Positions 19,871 to 28,598 of a stretch of 64,000 nt of DNA are shown here, piece after piece; position 1 is the stretch's first letter, and the number at the start of each line of letters is the position of its first letter. A program made the position numbers and the translations under genes. Origin of the DNA: Halobacillus ihumii. Its GTDB lineage: Bacteria > Bacillota > Bacilli > Bacillales > Halobacillaceae. The stretch is from assembly GCF_902726645.1 (NCBI RefSeq), contig NZ_CACVAO010000001.1:2898764-2962763 (forward strand), written 5' to 3'. The notes beneath the pieces are model-generated. The model was given only the letters and a program-made list of their open reading frames with translations, was not told the DNA's origin and made no database searches.

Positions 19871-19936
19871 ACACTTAGTATACCTTATTTTGCAAAGTAA
19901 TTAAACATGTAGTTTCAAAGCCTCAATTGTATTCAA

Positions 19937-20623
19937 CTATGGTTTAGGCGGAGGACTTTTAACCATCCCCGAGTTAATTGCTTCCCACAAATAAAGGGAA
20001 ACGATGGAGTTATAGGGCGTCCATTTTTCGTAAAAATAATCTAAATTCAAGGACTCATCCTTATCTAACTCATACAGCCATCTGATCGAATTCTGAATGC
20101 TGACATCTCCATACGATAGAACATTCAATCGTCCCAGTGTAAAAATGAGAAACATTTCGGCTGTCCATTTACCAATTCCTTTTATATTGGTGAGAATCGA
20201 CACCACTTCCGCATCTTCGAGGGTGTGAATATGGGAGAAGTCTACTTCCTTCGCTAGATGTTTTTGAGTTAACTCCCTGATATAGCGTATCTTCGGCCTG
20301 GAAACCCCAGCACTTCGTATTTGATCGTCATTAAGGCTGTCTAATAACTCCGGCTGCAGATTGGGCCAGACGTATTCGAGTCGTGTGTTGATCGTGTGGG
20401 CTGCTTTTAGGGATAGCTGCTGACCAACGATTTGTTTCACAATGGATTGGTAATAATCGTGCTTTAATGGGATTTTAATCGAGTTTATTTTTTTCATCAA
20501 ACGGTGTAATCTTGGATCGATTTGTGATAAGTGTTTGACTCTTTCATCCTCTGATGTAAAGTACAGTACATCGATCGTAACCATCCCCGTTCTATTTGAC
20601 CTGCTCGTGCTTCTATTATCCAT
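19937..20623 (-). CDS. DNA-3-methyladenine glycosylase II (AlkA-like, HhH-GPD)
   Basis: Base-excision repair glycosylase, 228 aa. The helix-hairpin-helix reads LTNIKGIGKWTAEMFLIFTL, followed by GRLNVLSYGDVSIQNS with the catalytic Asp of the GPD motif. It has no N-terminal AlkA domain or C-terminal iron-sulfur cluster. The start at 20623 has no strong site; the Met at residue 14 is an alternative. Monocistronic. Confidence 0.85.
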   Translation of the reverse strand: MDNRSTSRSNRTGMVTIDVLYFTSEDERVKHLSQIDPRLHRLMKKINSIKIPLKHDYYQSIVKQIVGQQLSLKAAHTINTRLEYVWPNLQPELLDSLNDDQIRSAGVSRPKIRYIRELTQKHLAKEVDFSHIHTLEDAEVVSILTNIKGIGKWTAEMFLIFTLGRLNVLSYGDVSIQNSIRWLYELDKDESLNLDYFYEKWTPYNSIVSLYLWEAINSGMVKSPPPKP

Positions 20624-20789
20624 TATACATATTTCACGAGGGGCAAACCAGGTAGGTGGCTGTCATTTATGGTCAATCTGAATTAGTAAAATGGGATTGT
20701 TCGAAAATGAATTTGGGCTGCCTTGCATACATTGAGTATTAGCAGAGATATTGAAGACCAAAATTCAATGATAGAGGTGGGGGCTGCCT

Positions 20790-21296
20790 ATGAAGTCAGG
20801 TTATCGTTATTGGAGGGAAGAGGAACAAGTCAAGGCCATTTTCGATCGAACCATGAATTACAGGTATTTGTTGGAATGTGTGTTTGATGATAGCAAGGAC
20901 AGGATCATGTTTGTGATGCTCAATCCTAGCACCGCTGATTCAGATATCTGTGATACTACACTAAACAGGTGTGTTAATTTTACGAAGAGTTGGGGCTATG
21001 GAGGTATGTATATCGTCAATTTGTTTGCATTGGTTTCTAAAAGTCCAGAAATCCTACTCACCCATAGGGACCCTGTAGGTGTCGAGAATGATCGATACAT
21101 TCTCGAGGCTGCTGAGAAATCGAAGACGATTATTTTGGCGTGGGGAGAAAAATTCACGTCGATTAGAAATCGGAAAGTCGAGGTTCTGCAGATGTTACAG
21201 GGATACAATCTCCACTGTATTAAAAAAACGAAAAACGGCAAACACCCACGTCATCCTCTGTTTCTTAAAAAAGACCTCACTCCCATTCCATTTTAA
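20790..21296 (+). CDS. DUF1643 family protein
   Basis: 168 aa, function unknown. Matches DUF1643 with FVMLNPSTADSDICDTTLNR, GYGGMYIVNLFALVS and a PVGVENDRYI block; the family is often found near mobile or DNA-processing genes but has no proven activity. The ATG follows AGAGGTGGGGG. Divergent from the DNA glycosylase gene. Confidence 0.8.
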   Translation: MKSGYRYWREEEQVKAIFDRTMNYRYLLECVFDDSKDRIMFVMLNPSTADSDICDTTLNRCVNFTKSWGYGGMYIVNLFALVSKSPEILLTHRDPVGVENDRYILEAAEKSKTIILAWGEKFTSIRNRKVEVLQMLQGYNLHCIKKTKNGKHPRHPLFLKKDLTPIPF

Positions 21297-21303
21297 AAAG
21301 CAA

Positions 21304-21346
21304 AAGACCAGTTCCCAAGCATGGCTCGTTTAGGAGCTGGCCTTTT
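21304..21346 (+). terminator. Terminator after the DUF1643 gene
   Basis: AAGACCAGTTCC / GGAGCTGGCCTT stem, then TTTT; can serve both convergent genes. Confidence 0.75.
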
Positions 21347-21364
21347 CGAATGTTTTTAAGCAGG

Positions 21365-22237
21365 CTATAGTCCTTCACAAACCAGGCCGTCTCCTTCACC
21401 GTCTAAACGGTGGGGATCAGCATCGGGCCCTCCGGCAGCTTCGAAAAAATTCTGTGCTTGCCGCTGGGTTGTAAAATCACCGCAATCGCGGTCAGGACCA
21501 TTAGGATCGTAGTTCAATTCTGGGTTCGGATCTGCTTTTTCTGTTGATTCTTCATAGTGATATCCGTGATTATGATCAACATGCGCGTATCCAGGAATTG
21601 ACCATACTCCGATCCCCGCCATTCTTGCCGGCTTCTGGGCTTCGTGAAACTCGTCGAGCATCGTAAGGTCATTGTACAGATAAGCTGTTCGTGCGAGCCC
21701 TTTCCGCAAAAGCTTCTCCTGAATTGTTTCCCCGTTGATAAATACGTAGGCGAGCAGCCGGCCGTAATGATCACGTTCTTCTTTACCGACTTCGATTCTA
21801 ACCTTTTCTCCGGTAAGTTTTTCTTTTACAAACTGTGAGGCCTCGGGTCCGAACGGTTGGACAGGCTTTGAGGGATGAACGGTTTCGGGTGTGTCGATCA
21901 ACAGTAGTCGGACATCTTCGGTTTTTCCATTCATAGAGACTTCAAGTGTATCTCCGTCTACCACCCGGGTAACGGTAGCGTTCGTTTGAGTAGACTGATT
22001 ATTGTTGTTTTCTTCAGGGGTAGGAGTTTGTTTTTCTTTTTCCTCATCACTGGTTTGGACAGCTTGTTGAGCTTTCGCATCGCTTGAGGGCTCCTCCGAT
22101 GTTGGTGTGCATCCAATGAGTGAGACAGATAATACAGCCATGATTGCAACGCTTTTTTTGCATGAAAGTGGAGTCGTCAAAACGGCAGCGCTTCCTACTA
22201 TAAGGATGAGCAGTGAAATAAGTGAGATAAGAGACAT
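21365..22237 (-). CDS. Thermonuclease-family lipoprotein with C-terminal excalibur domain
   Basis: 290-aa extracellular calcium-dependent nuclease of the SNase fold (VTRVVDGDTLEVSM, VRLLLIDTPETV, ERDHYGRLLAYVF). The C-terminus DGEGDGLVCEGL is an excalibur calcium-binding motif. The N-terminus is odd: a hydrophobic stretch at 1-24 precedes a second one ending in LIGC (Cys43), so either a membrane anchor or a lipoprotein signal could apply. The AAGGAGGATCAGC site supports the long start. A low-complexity Gln/Thr/Asn linker separates anchor and catalytic domain. Confidence 0.85.
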   Translation of the reverse strand: MSLISLISLLILIVGSAAVLTTPLSCKKSVAIMAVLSVSLIGCTPTSEEPSSDAKAQQAVQTSDEEKEKQTPTPEENNNNQSTQTNATVTRVVDGDTLEVSMNGKTEDVRLLLIDTPETVHPSKPVQPFGPEASQFVKEKLTGEKVRIEVGKEERDHYGRLLAYVFINGETIQEKLLRKGLARTAYLYNDLTMLDEFHEAQKPARMAGIGVWSIPGYAHVDHNHGYHYEESTEKADPNPELNYDPNGPDRDCGDFTTQRQAQNFFEAAGGPDADPHRLDGEGDGLVCEGL

Positions 22238-22503
22238 GCTGATCCTCCTTGTCTTCCCAAATAATAATAGATCCGCAAAAGATATTCCTTTTATGTAAAA
22301 TTGATAAGGAAGGGCAATGCATGAACTAGAATATCGTAAAAAGACACTGCGGTAAATGCTCCAGCGGAGTAAAATACTTTTGACGAAGAATGAAATGAAA
22401 CATATGATATAGAATCAGATGGTTTCAAGACACCAAAGAGGGTGTCTTTTTCTGTATAATTGAAATGGAAACCGAAAAAATTTGCGGATAGAAGGTATTC
22501 ACA

Positions 22504-23205
22504 TTGAACAGTAGTAAATTTAAAAGCTTTCTAATCAAAATCGCTATTCTTCTAGGGATAGCTGGCTTCTTATTGCTTATAAATAAATTTTATTTCCATA
22601 TCCAACCAAAAGATGTTAAAAGCTGGGCAGACGAGCTAGGGGCGTGGGGGCCCTTTGTATTCATGCTGCTTTTTCTCATTCGTCCGTTCACTTTGATTCC
22701 GTTATCCATTATTGCTGTCACATGCGGGGTAACGTTCGGTCCTGTTTGGGGAACGGTGTATATCCTAATGGGGACTACCCTGGGTGCTTTGGCCTCTTTT
22801 TATGTGTTAAGGCGGTTCGCCACGGAAATTGATATTGAAGGGCAAGGCAGGGAGAACTTGAGGCGGTTAAAGGAAGATGTAGAGAAACAGCAATTTAAAA
22901 CGGGATTGATGCTTCGCCTCCTGCCCGCTATTAACTTTTACTTGCTGACTTACATTTTTGCAAAAACACGCCTAAAGGGATCTAAACATCTAATAGCGAC
23001 AGCAGTAGGGATGTTGCCTAGTTCTATTATGTTAGGAGTATTCGGCTCAGGACTCCTGGCCTTTAAACCTGTAAATTTGCTTGTCCTAGCCGGGATTATA
23101 ATTCTTTTGACTATTTTGGCCCTTCTGATGAAAAGGAATATTGGCGATCGCTATGACACGGAAGAGTTAAAAGCTGAAGTGAAAGAGCTAAGGAAAAGCT
23201 TTTAA
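22504..23205 (+). CDS. TVP38/TMEM64 (DedA-superfamily) membrane protein
   Basis: 233 aa with about five or six membrane segments. The family signature is around RPFTLIPLSIIAVTCGVTFG and the Gly-rich GTTLGALASFYVLRRFA. The TTG start at 22504 has GAAGG upstream. Members are thought to move or scramble lipids; the role here is not known. The C-terminus is charged (EELKAEVKELRKSF). Single gene with terminator at 23282. Confidence 0.8.
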   Translation: MNSSKFKSFLIKIAILLGIAGFLLLINKFYFHIQPKDVKSWADELGAWGPFVFMLLFLIRPFTLIPLSIIAVTCGVTFGPVWGTVYILMGTTLGALASFYVLRRFATEIDIEGQGRENLRRLKEDVEKQQFKTGLMLRLLPAINFYLLTYIFAKTRLKGSKHLIATAVGMLPSSIMLGVFGSGLLAFKPVNLLVLAGIIILLTILALLMKRNIGDRYDTEELKAEVKELRKSF

Positions 23206-23281
23206 TGAAGGAGGGACGGGAGTACAGCCTCTTTCTTATTTACCCGGAACGTTTCCATGCGATTGAATTGATCATTAAGAC

Positions 23282-23312
23282 GACCGGTTTCACGTAGGAG
23301 CCGGTCTTTTTT
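23282..23312 (+). terminator. Intrinsic terminator
   Basis: GACCGG / CCGGTC stem followed by six T, after the TVP38 gene. Confidence 0.8.
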
Positions 23313-23364
23313 GTAGAAATAAAATTACATATTCTTTATAAGATGTTAAAATAAGGTAAATCAC

Positions 23365-23391
23365 GTTTCGTTTCACTTCAAGCCTGGGAAA
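23365..23391 (+). promoter_or_regulatory. Possible sigma-B promoter of the YjzC-like gene
   Basis: GTTTCG, a 15-bp spacer and GGGAAA resemble the sigma-B pattern (GTTT.. / GGGWAW). The -35 half is only partly matched, so this is tentative. Confidence 0.35.
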
Positions 23392-23453
23392 CACTTTTTA
23401 TAGAAGAGGGATAATTGATTTCTCTTCAAAAATTTACACGGAGGTGGAGTAAG

Positions 23454-23639
23454 ATGGCTAACAATCAGACGTACAAGACAGGTGAAAAAGCACCAGAAAG
23501 CGGCAAGTACAAGGTGAAAAGTCTAGTCAGTGGCGGTTCTTCTAATCAAGATGACACGGAAGTCAAGGTAGAGGAAGGAGAGCAGCTTCCCCCTTCTCCG
23601 TCTAGTAATGAAGCCGCTCATTGGGTGAAAGTTTCTTAA
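23454..23639 (+). CDS. YjzC-like small protein
   Basis: 61 aa. The pattern YKTGEKAPESGKYKV at the start and HWVKVS at the end match YjzC-like proteins, small Bacillus proteins of unknown function. The ATG at 23454 follows GGAGGTGGAGTAAG; the ORF upstream of it is not translated from a visible site. Terminator at 23661. Confidence 0.75.
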   Translation: MANNQTYKTGEKAPESGKYKVKSLVSGGSSNQDDTEVKVEEGEQLPPSPSSNEAAHWVKVS

Positions 23640-23660
23640 TCGTTTAAAAATGTGTACAAG

Positions 23661-23701
23661 TGCCTGGGTGAAGGGAAGAATCTTCAACCAGGCATTTTTT
23701 G
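23661..23701 (+). terminator. Intrinsic terminator after the YjzC-like gene
   Basis: TGCCTGG / CCAGGCA stem followed by TTTTTT. Confidence 0.8.
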
Positions 23702-23748
23702 AAAGAATCAAATCTTCCTATCATTATTACAAGAAAGGGTGATTAACA

Positions 23749-24171
23749 ATGGCTATATTGAAAGAATATATGACTCCCACCGTTGAATGTAGTAAGTCTT
23801 CCGATGGTTCGAACACCATAGCAAAACAGATGGAAGAAGAGAATATAGGGTTTATTCCGGTTGTAGAAAACGAAAAATATGCTGGGGTTGTAACAGATCG
23901 CGATATTGTTGTGAAAGGATTAGCTAAAGGGTCGGCTGAAAATGTGAAAGCTGAAGACATTATGACAGAGAACGTAGTAACAGGCTATCCTGATATTGAG
24001 GTAGAAGAAGCAGCTCGGTTAATGCAGGATCATCAGATCAAGCGTCTCTTAGTAGTAAAAGATGAAGCGGTCCATGGGGTGGTTACACTAGGTGATCTAG
24101 GAGTTGAGAATGCAGGACAAGTTGCCGGGGATATTGTAAGTGAAGCCTCTAAAGGTCAAAGTAATAACTAA
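23749..24171 (+). CDS. CBS-domain pair protein
   Basis: 140 aa consisting almost entirely of two CBS motifs (EYMTPTVECSKSSDG...GVVTDRDIVVKG and DIMTENVVTGYPDIE...GVVTLGDLG), which bind adenosyl ligands. Related Bacillus proteins (YhcV type) are linked to the general stress response. AAGAAAGGGTGA precedes the ATG. The following 40-aa gene is probably co-transcribed. Confidence 0.85.
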   Translation: MAILKEYMTPTVECSKSSDGSNTIAKQMEEENIGFIPVVENEKYAGVVTDRDIVVKGLAKGSAENVKAEDIMTENVVTGYPDIEVEEAARLMQDHQIKRLLVVKDEAVHGVVTLGDLGVENAGQVAGDIVSEASKGQSNN

Positions 24172-24199
24172 TCTTGCTTAAATAAGAAGGAGTGGACAT

Positions 24200-24322
24200 A
24201 TGTCTGCCAATAAGAAAAAACAAAGCAAGGAAGATTCAGCTGAACAAGAGTTGAAAAAGAACGATCCTGAACGAGATCTCAGCCCACAGCGTGAAGATAA
24301 TTCCAAGCCAAAAAGAAAGTAA
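24200..24322 (+). CDS. Small highly charged protein
   Basis: 40 aa, Lys/Glu/Asp-rich (MSANKKKQSKEDSAEQ ... KPKRK), with AAGAAGGAG nine bases upstream of the ATG. It starts 28 bp after the CBS gene. No family recognised; composition suggests a disordered stress or spore protein. A GGGCGGAAG / CTTCCGCCC hairpin without a T-run follows at 24331-24369. Confidence 0.65.
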   Translation: MSANKKKQSKEDSAEQELKKNDPERDLSPQREDNSKPKRK

Positions 24323-24408
24323 TGAGGATAGGGCGGAAGCTTCTGGGATAAAACTGGAACTTCCGCCCAAAATAATCTTATCTAAATATGGACACAAGGA
24401 GAAAAACA

Positions 24409-25152
24409 ATGGATAAGAATATCGTAATGCACACCGAACATCGAGACTCCCCTTTACCTCAAGGTCCCTGGATTATGACACAGAAATGGGAGCACTTATT
24501 GTTCATGCATTTGCCAGTTTCAAAAGAAATCATGGCACAACATATCCCGCAAGGATTGGAATTAGACACTTTTGAGGGCAAGGCGTGGATCACGATTATT
24601 CCGTTTAAAGTAAGTGATATGCACATGAGGAAAATGCCGCCCATCCCCTTTTTGAAATCTTACTTAGAACTAAATGTGCGAACTTATGTAAAGCATAACG
24701 GGCTTTCCGGTATTTATTTTTTTAGTCTCGATGCTGATAAAATTCTTGCTGTATTAGGGGCCAGGTTAACTACACTTCCCTACTATTGTGCTAACATGAC
24801 ACTGAACGAAGAAAGGGTAGGAAACTTTCACTTTCAAAGTGCCCGTAAAGGTGAGTCTAATGTTGCTTTTAAAGGGAGCTATCGACCCAATTCGACGTCT
24901 TATTACCCGGGAAATAAAAGTTTGTCGTTTTGGCTGTTGGAAAGATACTATTTATGGACCGTGAAAAATGGGTCGCTTTTCAGAGGTGGCATTCATCATA
25001 AGCGGTGGAAGGTACACAACGCAGAGGCAGCTGTTGAGGAGTTTTATAACTTGATCTCCTTTCTGCCCAAAGGTGTTTTGAGTGAAAAACCTCTTTTTCA
25101 TTATGCGCCCTCCCAGCGCGCGCTATTTTGGCCTGTTAAAAAGACCGAGTGA
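24409..25152 (+). CDS. DUF2071 family protein (YqjF-like)
   Basis: 247 aa from the ATG at 24409 (AAGGAG eight bases upstream). Conserved features include WIMTQKWEHLLFMHLPV, IPQGLELDTFEGKAWITIIP and FSLDADKILAVLGAR. Related in fold to acetoacetate-decarboxylase-like proteins; no activity is established. Followed by a terminator at 25154. Confidence 0.82.
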   Translation: MDKNIVMHTEHRDSPLPQGPWIMTQKWEHLLFMHLPVSKEIMAQHIPQGLELDTFEGKAWITIIPFKVSDMHMRKMPPIPFLKSYLELNVRTYVKHNGLSGIYFFSLDADKILAVLGARLTTLPYYCANMTLNEERVGNFHFQSARKGESNVAFKGSYRPNSTSYYPGNKSLSFWLLERYYLWTVKNGSLFRGGIHHKRWKVHNAEAAVEEFYNLISFLPKGVLSEKPLFHYAPSQRALFWPVKKTE

Positions 25153-25153
25153 A

Positions 25154-25193
25154 GGAGCTCCCGTAATTCAAGGGTGTGGAAGCTCTTTTTTTT
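25154..25193 (+). terminator. Intrinsic terminator after the DUF2071 gene
   Basis: GAGCT ... AGCTC hairpin with eight consecutive T. Confidence 0.7.
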
Positions 25194-25233
25194 ATTGGGA
25201 AATAAATGTGTGTTGAGTGGGTTCCGGTAAGGT

Positions 25234-25380
25234 GAGATCGCTCGCCGATACAGTGGGGCGCTCATCAAAGCAGAGGAATCGCTCGGCGAAACAAGAAGAT
25301 GCTCCTCAATAGAGAGAAATCGCTCCTCGATACAAAGAAGAGCCGCACCCATACTTAGCGAATAGCACGGAGGCGGATCA
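25234..25380. repeat. Array of seven degenerate 21-bp units
   Basis: Five clear and two weak units of exactly 21 bp; consensus near RATCGCTCCTCGATACAAAGA. It lies between two convergent genes and creates a spurious 7-residue-periodic reading frame on the minus strand (25101-25388). Same period as the arrays at 15797 and 52051. Confidence 0.72.
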
Positions 25381-25393
25381 AGCTTCAATGTCT

Positions 25394-27130
25394 TTATCTT
25401 AATTGCTGCTCGGCGAACTCACGGTACAAGTTATGAGATTGAACCAGTTCATGATGGGTCCCGATCCCCGTAACTTTTCCTTTTTCGATAAAAACGATTT
25501 GATCAGCGTTAACAATCGTTGATAAGCGGTGAGCAATAATGAAAGTTGTTCGTCCTTCCATGAGTCGTGTTAAAGCGTGTTGGACCATTCTTTCTGACTG
25601 ACTGTCGAGGCTGGCCGTTGCTTCATCCATCATCAGGATTTTCGGATTTCTAAGAAAAGCGCGGGCGATGGCTATTCGTTGTCGCTGGCCGCCTGAGAGC
25701 ATGATCCCTCGTTCGCCAACTTCGGTATTCAGCTTTTCCGGAAATTCATTAATAAATTGTTCAGCAAACGCCATCCGAGCCACTTCCCACAATTTCTCAT
25801 CGGAAATCGCATCAGGATTTTCTAATCCGTAACAGAGGTTTTCACGTATCGTCCCTGCCATCATAGGGCTGTCCTGGGAAACATAACCGATCTGTCTCCT
25901 CCATGAATTCATTGATAGTTCCTTAATGGGGGTAGTGCCGATTGTGATATCGCCTGATGTTGGTTCGTAAAAACGTTCCAGTAAACCAAAGAGCGTCGTT
26001 TTGCCGCCGCCGCTTGGTCCGGCGAAGGCCACCATCATGCCTGGCTGTACATTGAAAGAGATGTCTTCTAATATTTGATCTCTGTCGTTATAGGAAAAGG
26101 AGAGGTCCTTAACATGAATGGGAAGGTTAGTGATGTCGATTGATTTACCCGTTTGGCCGACTTCCACATCCTCCTCCAGAATCTCAATGATTCTTTCAGT
26201 AGCGCCTGTCGCTTTTTGCAGCTGAGTGAAGAACATTGTGAACGACGTGATGGGAAAAATGATCTGAAACAGGTAGAGCAGGAAGGCTACCAAAGATCCG
26301 GTTGTCATCGTTCCGTCGGCCACCCGAATGCCGCCGTAACCGATGATTACAACCATTACGGCCATGATCACGAGGTACATGAGAGGGCCGATCAAGGCAA
26401 ATATTTTTCCCTCTTTTAACCCGAAGGAAAGCAGTGTGTTGATGCCAGTTATTCCTTTTGTTTCATCGAATTTTTCCGCATTAGAGGCCTTCATTAATCG
26501 AATTTCACTAAGAGTTTGCTGAATGCTGCTTGTAAAACTAGCTGTTTCATCTTGCAGGCCGCGGGATATTTTCGCCATCTTGCGGCCAAGCGGGATCATA
26601 ATCAGCGTTGTAACCGGAACCGAAATCAGCATAATTAAGGTCATTTTCCAGTCCATAACAAGGAGAATAGTAATGGCACCGATAATTGTAATGATGCCTG
26701 TAATAAACTGCGGGAAGTGCTGAGAAATTAAGTCTTTCACAATCCCTGTGTCATTCACAACTCGGCTGACCGATTCACCGCTTGTTTTTCTATCAAAATA
26801 ACCCACAGGCAAGCGAATCAGCTTAAACCACATCTTCTCCCTTAATTTCGCCACGATCGTTTGCCCCACATAAGCTAGGGCATATGTAGAAAACCCATCG
26901 ATCACCGCCTGAATTATGAAAACGGCGCCAATGAGGAGGATAAGGGTGATACTTAACGAATCTACGGAAAAGCCATCGACCATTTCACGGGTTAGAAGGG
27001 GGATAGTGAGGCCCACCACTGTCGTAAGAAGGCTTCCGATCAACCCCATCGTCAAGGCCAGTTTTGGAATTTTAGTTGAAAGAATGAGGGATATAAAAGG
27101 TTTAAGGCTGCTCGTCTTCTCTTGTTTCAT
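25394..27130 (-). CDS. bmrA: BmrA-like multidrug ABC exporter (fused permease-ATPase)
   Basis: 578-aa half-transporter that works as a homodimer. Six membrane helices (about 25-310) are followed by the nucleotide-binding domain: Walker A GPSGGGKTT, signature LSGGQRQRIAIARAF, Walker B ILMMDEATASLDS and the H-loop IIAHRLST. Closest in look to B. subtilis BmrA and Lactococcus LmrA. The start at 27130 is preferred because AAAGGAG lies eight bases upstream. Confidence 0.88.
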   Translation of the reverse strand: MKQEKTSSLKPFISLILSTKIPKLALTMGLIGSLLTTVVGLTIPLLTREMVDGFSVDSLSITLILLIGAVFIIQAVIDGFSTYALAYVGQTIVAKLREKMWFKLIRLPVGYFDRKTSGESVSRVVNDTGIVKDLISQHFPQFITGIITIIGAITILLVMDWKMTLIMLISVPVTTLIMIPLGRKMAKISRGLQDETASFTSSIQQTLSEIRLMKASNAEKFDETKGITGINTLLSFGLKEGKIFALIGPLMYLVIMAVMVVIIGYGGIRVADGTMTTGSLVAFLLYLFQIIFPITSFTMFFTQLQKATGATERIIEILEEDVEVGQTGKSIDITNLPIHVKDLSFSYNDRDQILEDISFNVQPGMMVAFAGPSGGGKTTLFGLLERFYEPTSGDITIGTTPIKELSMNSWRRQIGYVSQDSPMMAGTIRENLCYGLENPDAISDEKLWEVARMAFAEQFINEFPEKLNTEVGERGIMLSGGQRQRIAIARAFLRNPKILMMDEATASLDSQSERMVQHALTRLMEGRTTFIIAHRLSTIVNADQIVFIEKGKVTGIGTHHELVQSHNLYREFAEQQLR

Positions 27131-27337
27131 AACATAAACTCCTTTAATCAAAAAATCGAGTATGGACTCTTTCTATACAATGTCCATTGTTGATCTTCAT
27201 GTATACATCACTACTATACCATTCATAGCGATAAATGAAGATATAACATACCTCACCAGATATAATAGTGGGAATAGACCTAATGACCCAAAACACGAAT
27301 ATTAAATGTAAATTTATAAAAAATGTTCATGTTTTCG

Positions 27338-27366
27338 TTGATTACAGCTTTGGTATTTGCTATAGT
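27338..27366 (+). promoter_or_regulatory. Promoter of the riboswitch-controlled nucleosidase gene
   Basis: TTGATT (27338-27343), a 17-bp spacer and TATAGT (27361-27366), placing the start of transcription about 20 bp before the aptamer. Confidence 0.75.
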
Positions 27367-27393
27367 AATACCGTATTCATCTTAAATATCATT

Positions 27394-27464
27394 ACTCGTA
27401 TATGCTCGGTAATAAGGTCTGAGCGTCTCTACCACGTTCCCATTGAAAGAACTGGACTACGAGT
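27394..27464 (+). promoter_or_regulatory. Purine riboswitch aptamer, guanine/hypoxanthine type
   Basis: Closing stem P1 is ACTCGTA / TACGAGT. The loops and core (TATGCTCGGTAATAAGG, GTCTCTACC, then CCCATTGAAAGAACTGGAC) fit the purine class. The specificity base just before the final UA of the 3' strand is C (GGACTACGAG), as in guanine-binding aptamers. A competing structure around 27465-27500 probably leads to the terminator at 27546. Confidence 0.9.
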
Positions 27465-27545
27465 TAAAGTAGTTGGCAGCGCCCTCTTGCTGCCGCTGAA
27501 CATTATGGTGTAATGGCCACTATGTTTATACATGCTTTGACTCTC

Positions 27546-27592
27546 AAAGGTCTGGAAGGTAGAAGTTATTTACCTTCCAGACCTTTTTTATC
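27546..27592 (+). terminator. Riboswitch expression platform terminator
   Basis: AAAGGTCTGGAAGGTA / TTACCTTCCAGACCTTT long stem followed by a T-run, lying between the aptamer and the coding region. Ligand binding would favour it and switch the gene off. Confidence 0.85.
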
Positions 27593-27640
27593 AGGGACGA
27601 AAACGTCGAGTAGATTAAACACCAAGAGGAGGAATAGTTT

Positions 27641-28534
27641 ATGAACAACAACATGCTGTACAAGTACGTGAAAGGGGCACTTATCGCTGCCTTCCTATTG
27701 GCGGTTCTGGCAGGCTGCTCATCTTCTTCACAATCTACAGCGGCGCAGCAAGAAGAAACGCAAACGCAGCAGCCGATTTTAATTGAAGGGCCAATGCCGA
27801 TCGAAATTGAGAAACTTCGCGAGAAACTGGACAATGTAGAAAAAGAAACATCTGGGACTTTTGAATTTTACAAAGGTACAATCGATGATTATCCTGTGAT
27901 CCTTGCGAAAACGGGCAAAGGAATGGAGAATACAGCGGCCGCCACTGCTGTAGCCATTGAAAGATATAACCCAATTGCTATCATCAATCAAGGAACATCT
28001 GGTGGTCATGATCCAGCCTTACATGTGTTTGATATAGTGCTAGGAAAAAGAACGGTAAACATTGGCTCATTGAAGACAGGTCAAAGAGAAGATGGGGAAG
28101 GGATCGCTCCAAAGGAATGGAAGCCGATGGATTTAATGGCATCTGAAGGAAGTGCAGGGGAAGACCCTGATGCGGAGAATATCCGTTACTATGAGGGCAA
28201 TCCGGATCTTCTGGCAGCGGCTAAGGCTGTGAAAGACCAATACACGAAAGGAAAAGTGGTCGAGGGGACGATCGGTTCCGCAGATGTCTGGAATAATGAA
28301 GTGGACCGCATTCAATGGTTCCATGAGAAATACGGAACATCTGTTGAAGAAATGGAAAGTGCTTCAGCTGCCCAAATTGCGAAAGCTTATGAGGTTCCGT
28401 TCCTGGCGATCCGAATTCTTTCCAATAATAAAACGAATGGCGGGGAATACAACCCGAATACAGCTGCGGCAAATCAAGGCTATGTTTTGGAAGTAGTGAA
28501 ACAATATATTTCGACACGATCAAGTGGAAAATAG
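27641..28534 (+). CDS. Lipoprotein purine nucleosidase/phosphorylase (MTA/SAH nucleosidase-like)
   Basis: 297 aa. Lipobox LAGC with Cys26, so the enzyme is predicted on the outer face of the membrane. The PNP_UDP fold is recognisable: INQGTSGGHD, GTIGSADVWNNEVD and VEEMESASAAQIA (the ribose-binding Glu/Met region). It would split purine nucleosides outside the cell and release bases for uptake. The upstream guanine riboswitch supports a purine-salvage role. Substrate is not decided by sequence. Ribosome site AGAGGAGGAA. Confidence 0.82.
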   Translation: MNNNMLYKYVKGALIAAFLLAVLAGCSSSSQSTAAQQEETQTQQPILIEGPMPIEIEKLREKLDNVEKETSGTFEFYKGTIDDYPVILAKTGKGMENTAAATAVAIERYNPIAIINQGTSGGHDPALHVFDIVLGKRTVNIGSLKTGQREDGEGIAPKEWKPMDLMASEGSAGEDPDAENIRYYEGNPDLLAAAKAVKDQYTKGKVVEGTIGSADVWNNEVDRIQWFHEKYGTSVEEMESASAAQIAKAYEVPFLAIRILSNNKTNGGEYNPNTAAANQGYVLEVVKQYISTRSSGK

Positions 28535-28598
28535 TGTGACGATTGCCTTTAGCTTTGCTTGGGTGTAAAAAACGTAATCATCATTATGAAATCAATGG

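Noticed and set aside
24331..24369. GGGCGGAAG/CTTCCGCCC hairpin considered as a terminator
   Set aside because: No T-run on either strand; kept only as a note under the preceding small gene.
25101..25388. 95-aa minus-strand frame with a 7-residue repeat
   Set aside because: It is an artefact of the 21-bp array and overlaps the end of the DUF2071 gene; no start signal.
27268..27513. 81-aa frame upstream of the nucleosidase gene
   Set aside because: It covers the promoter and the purine aptamer; the RNA structure explains the sequence.
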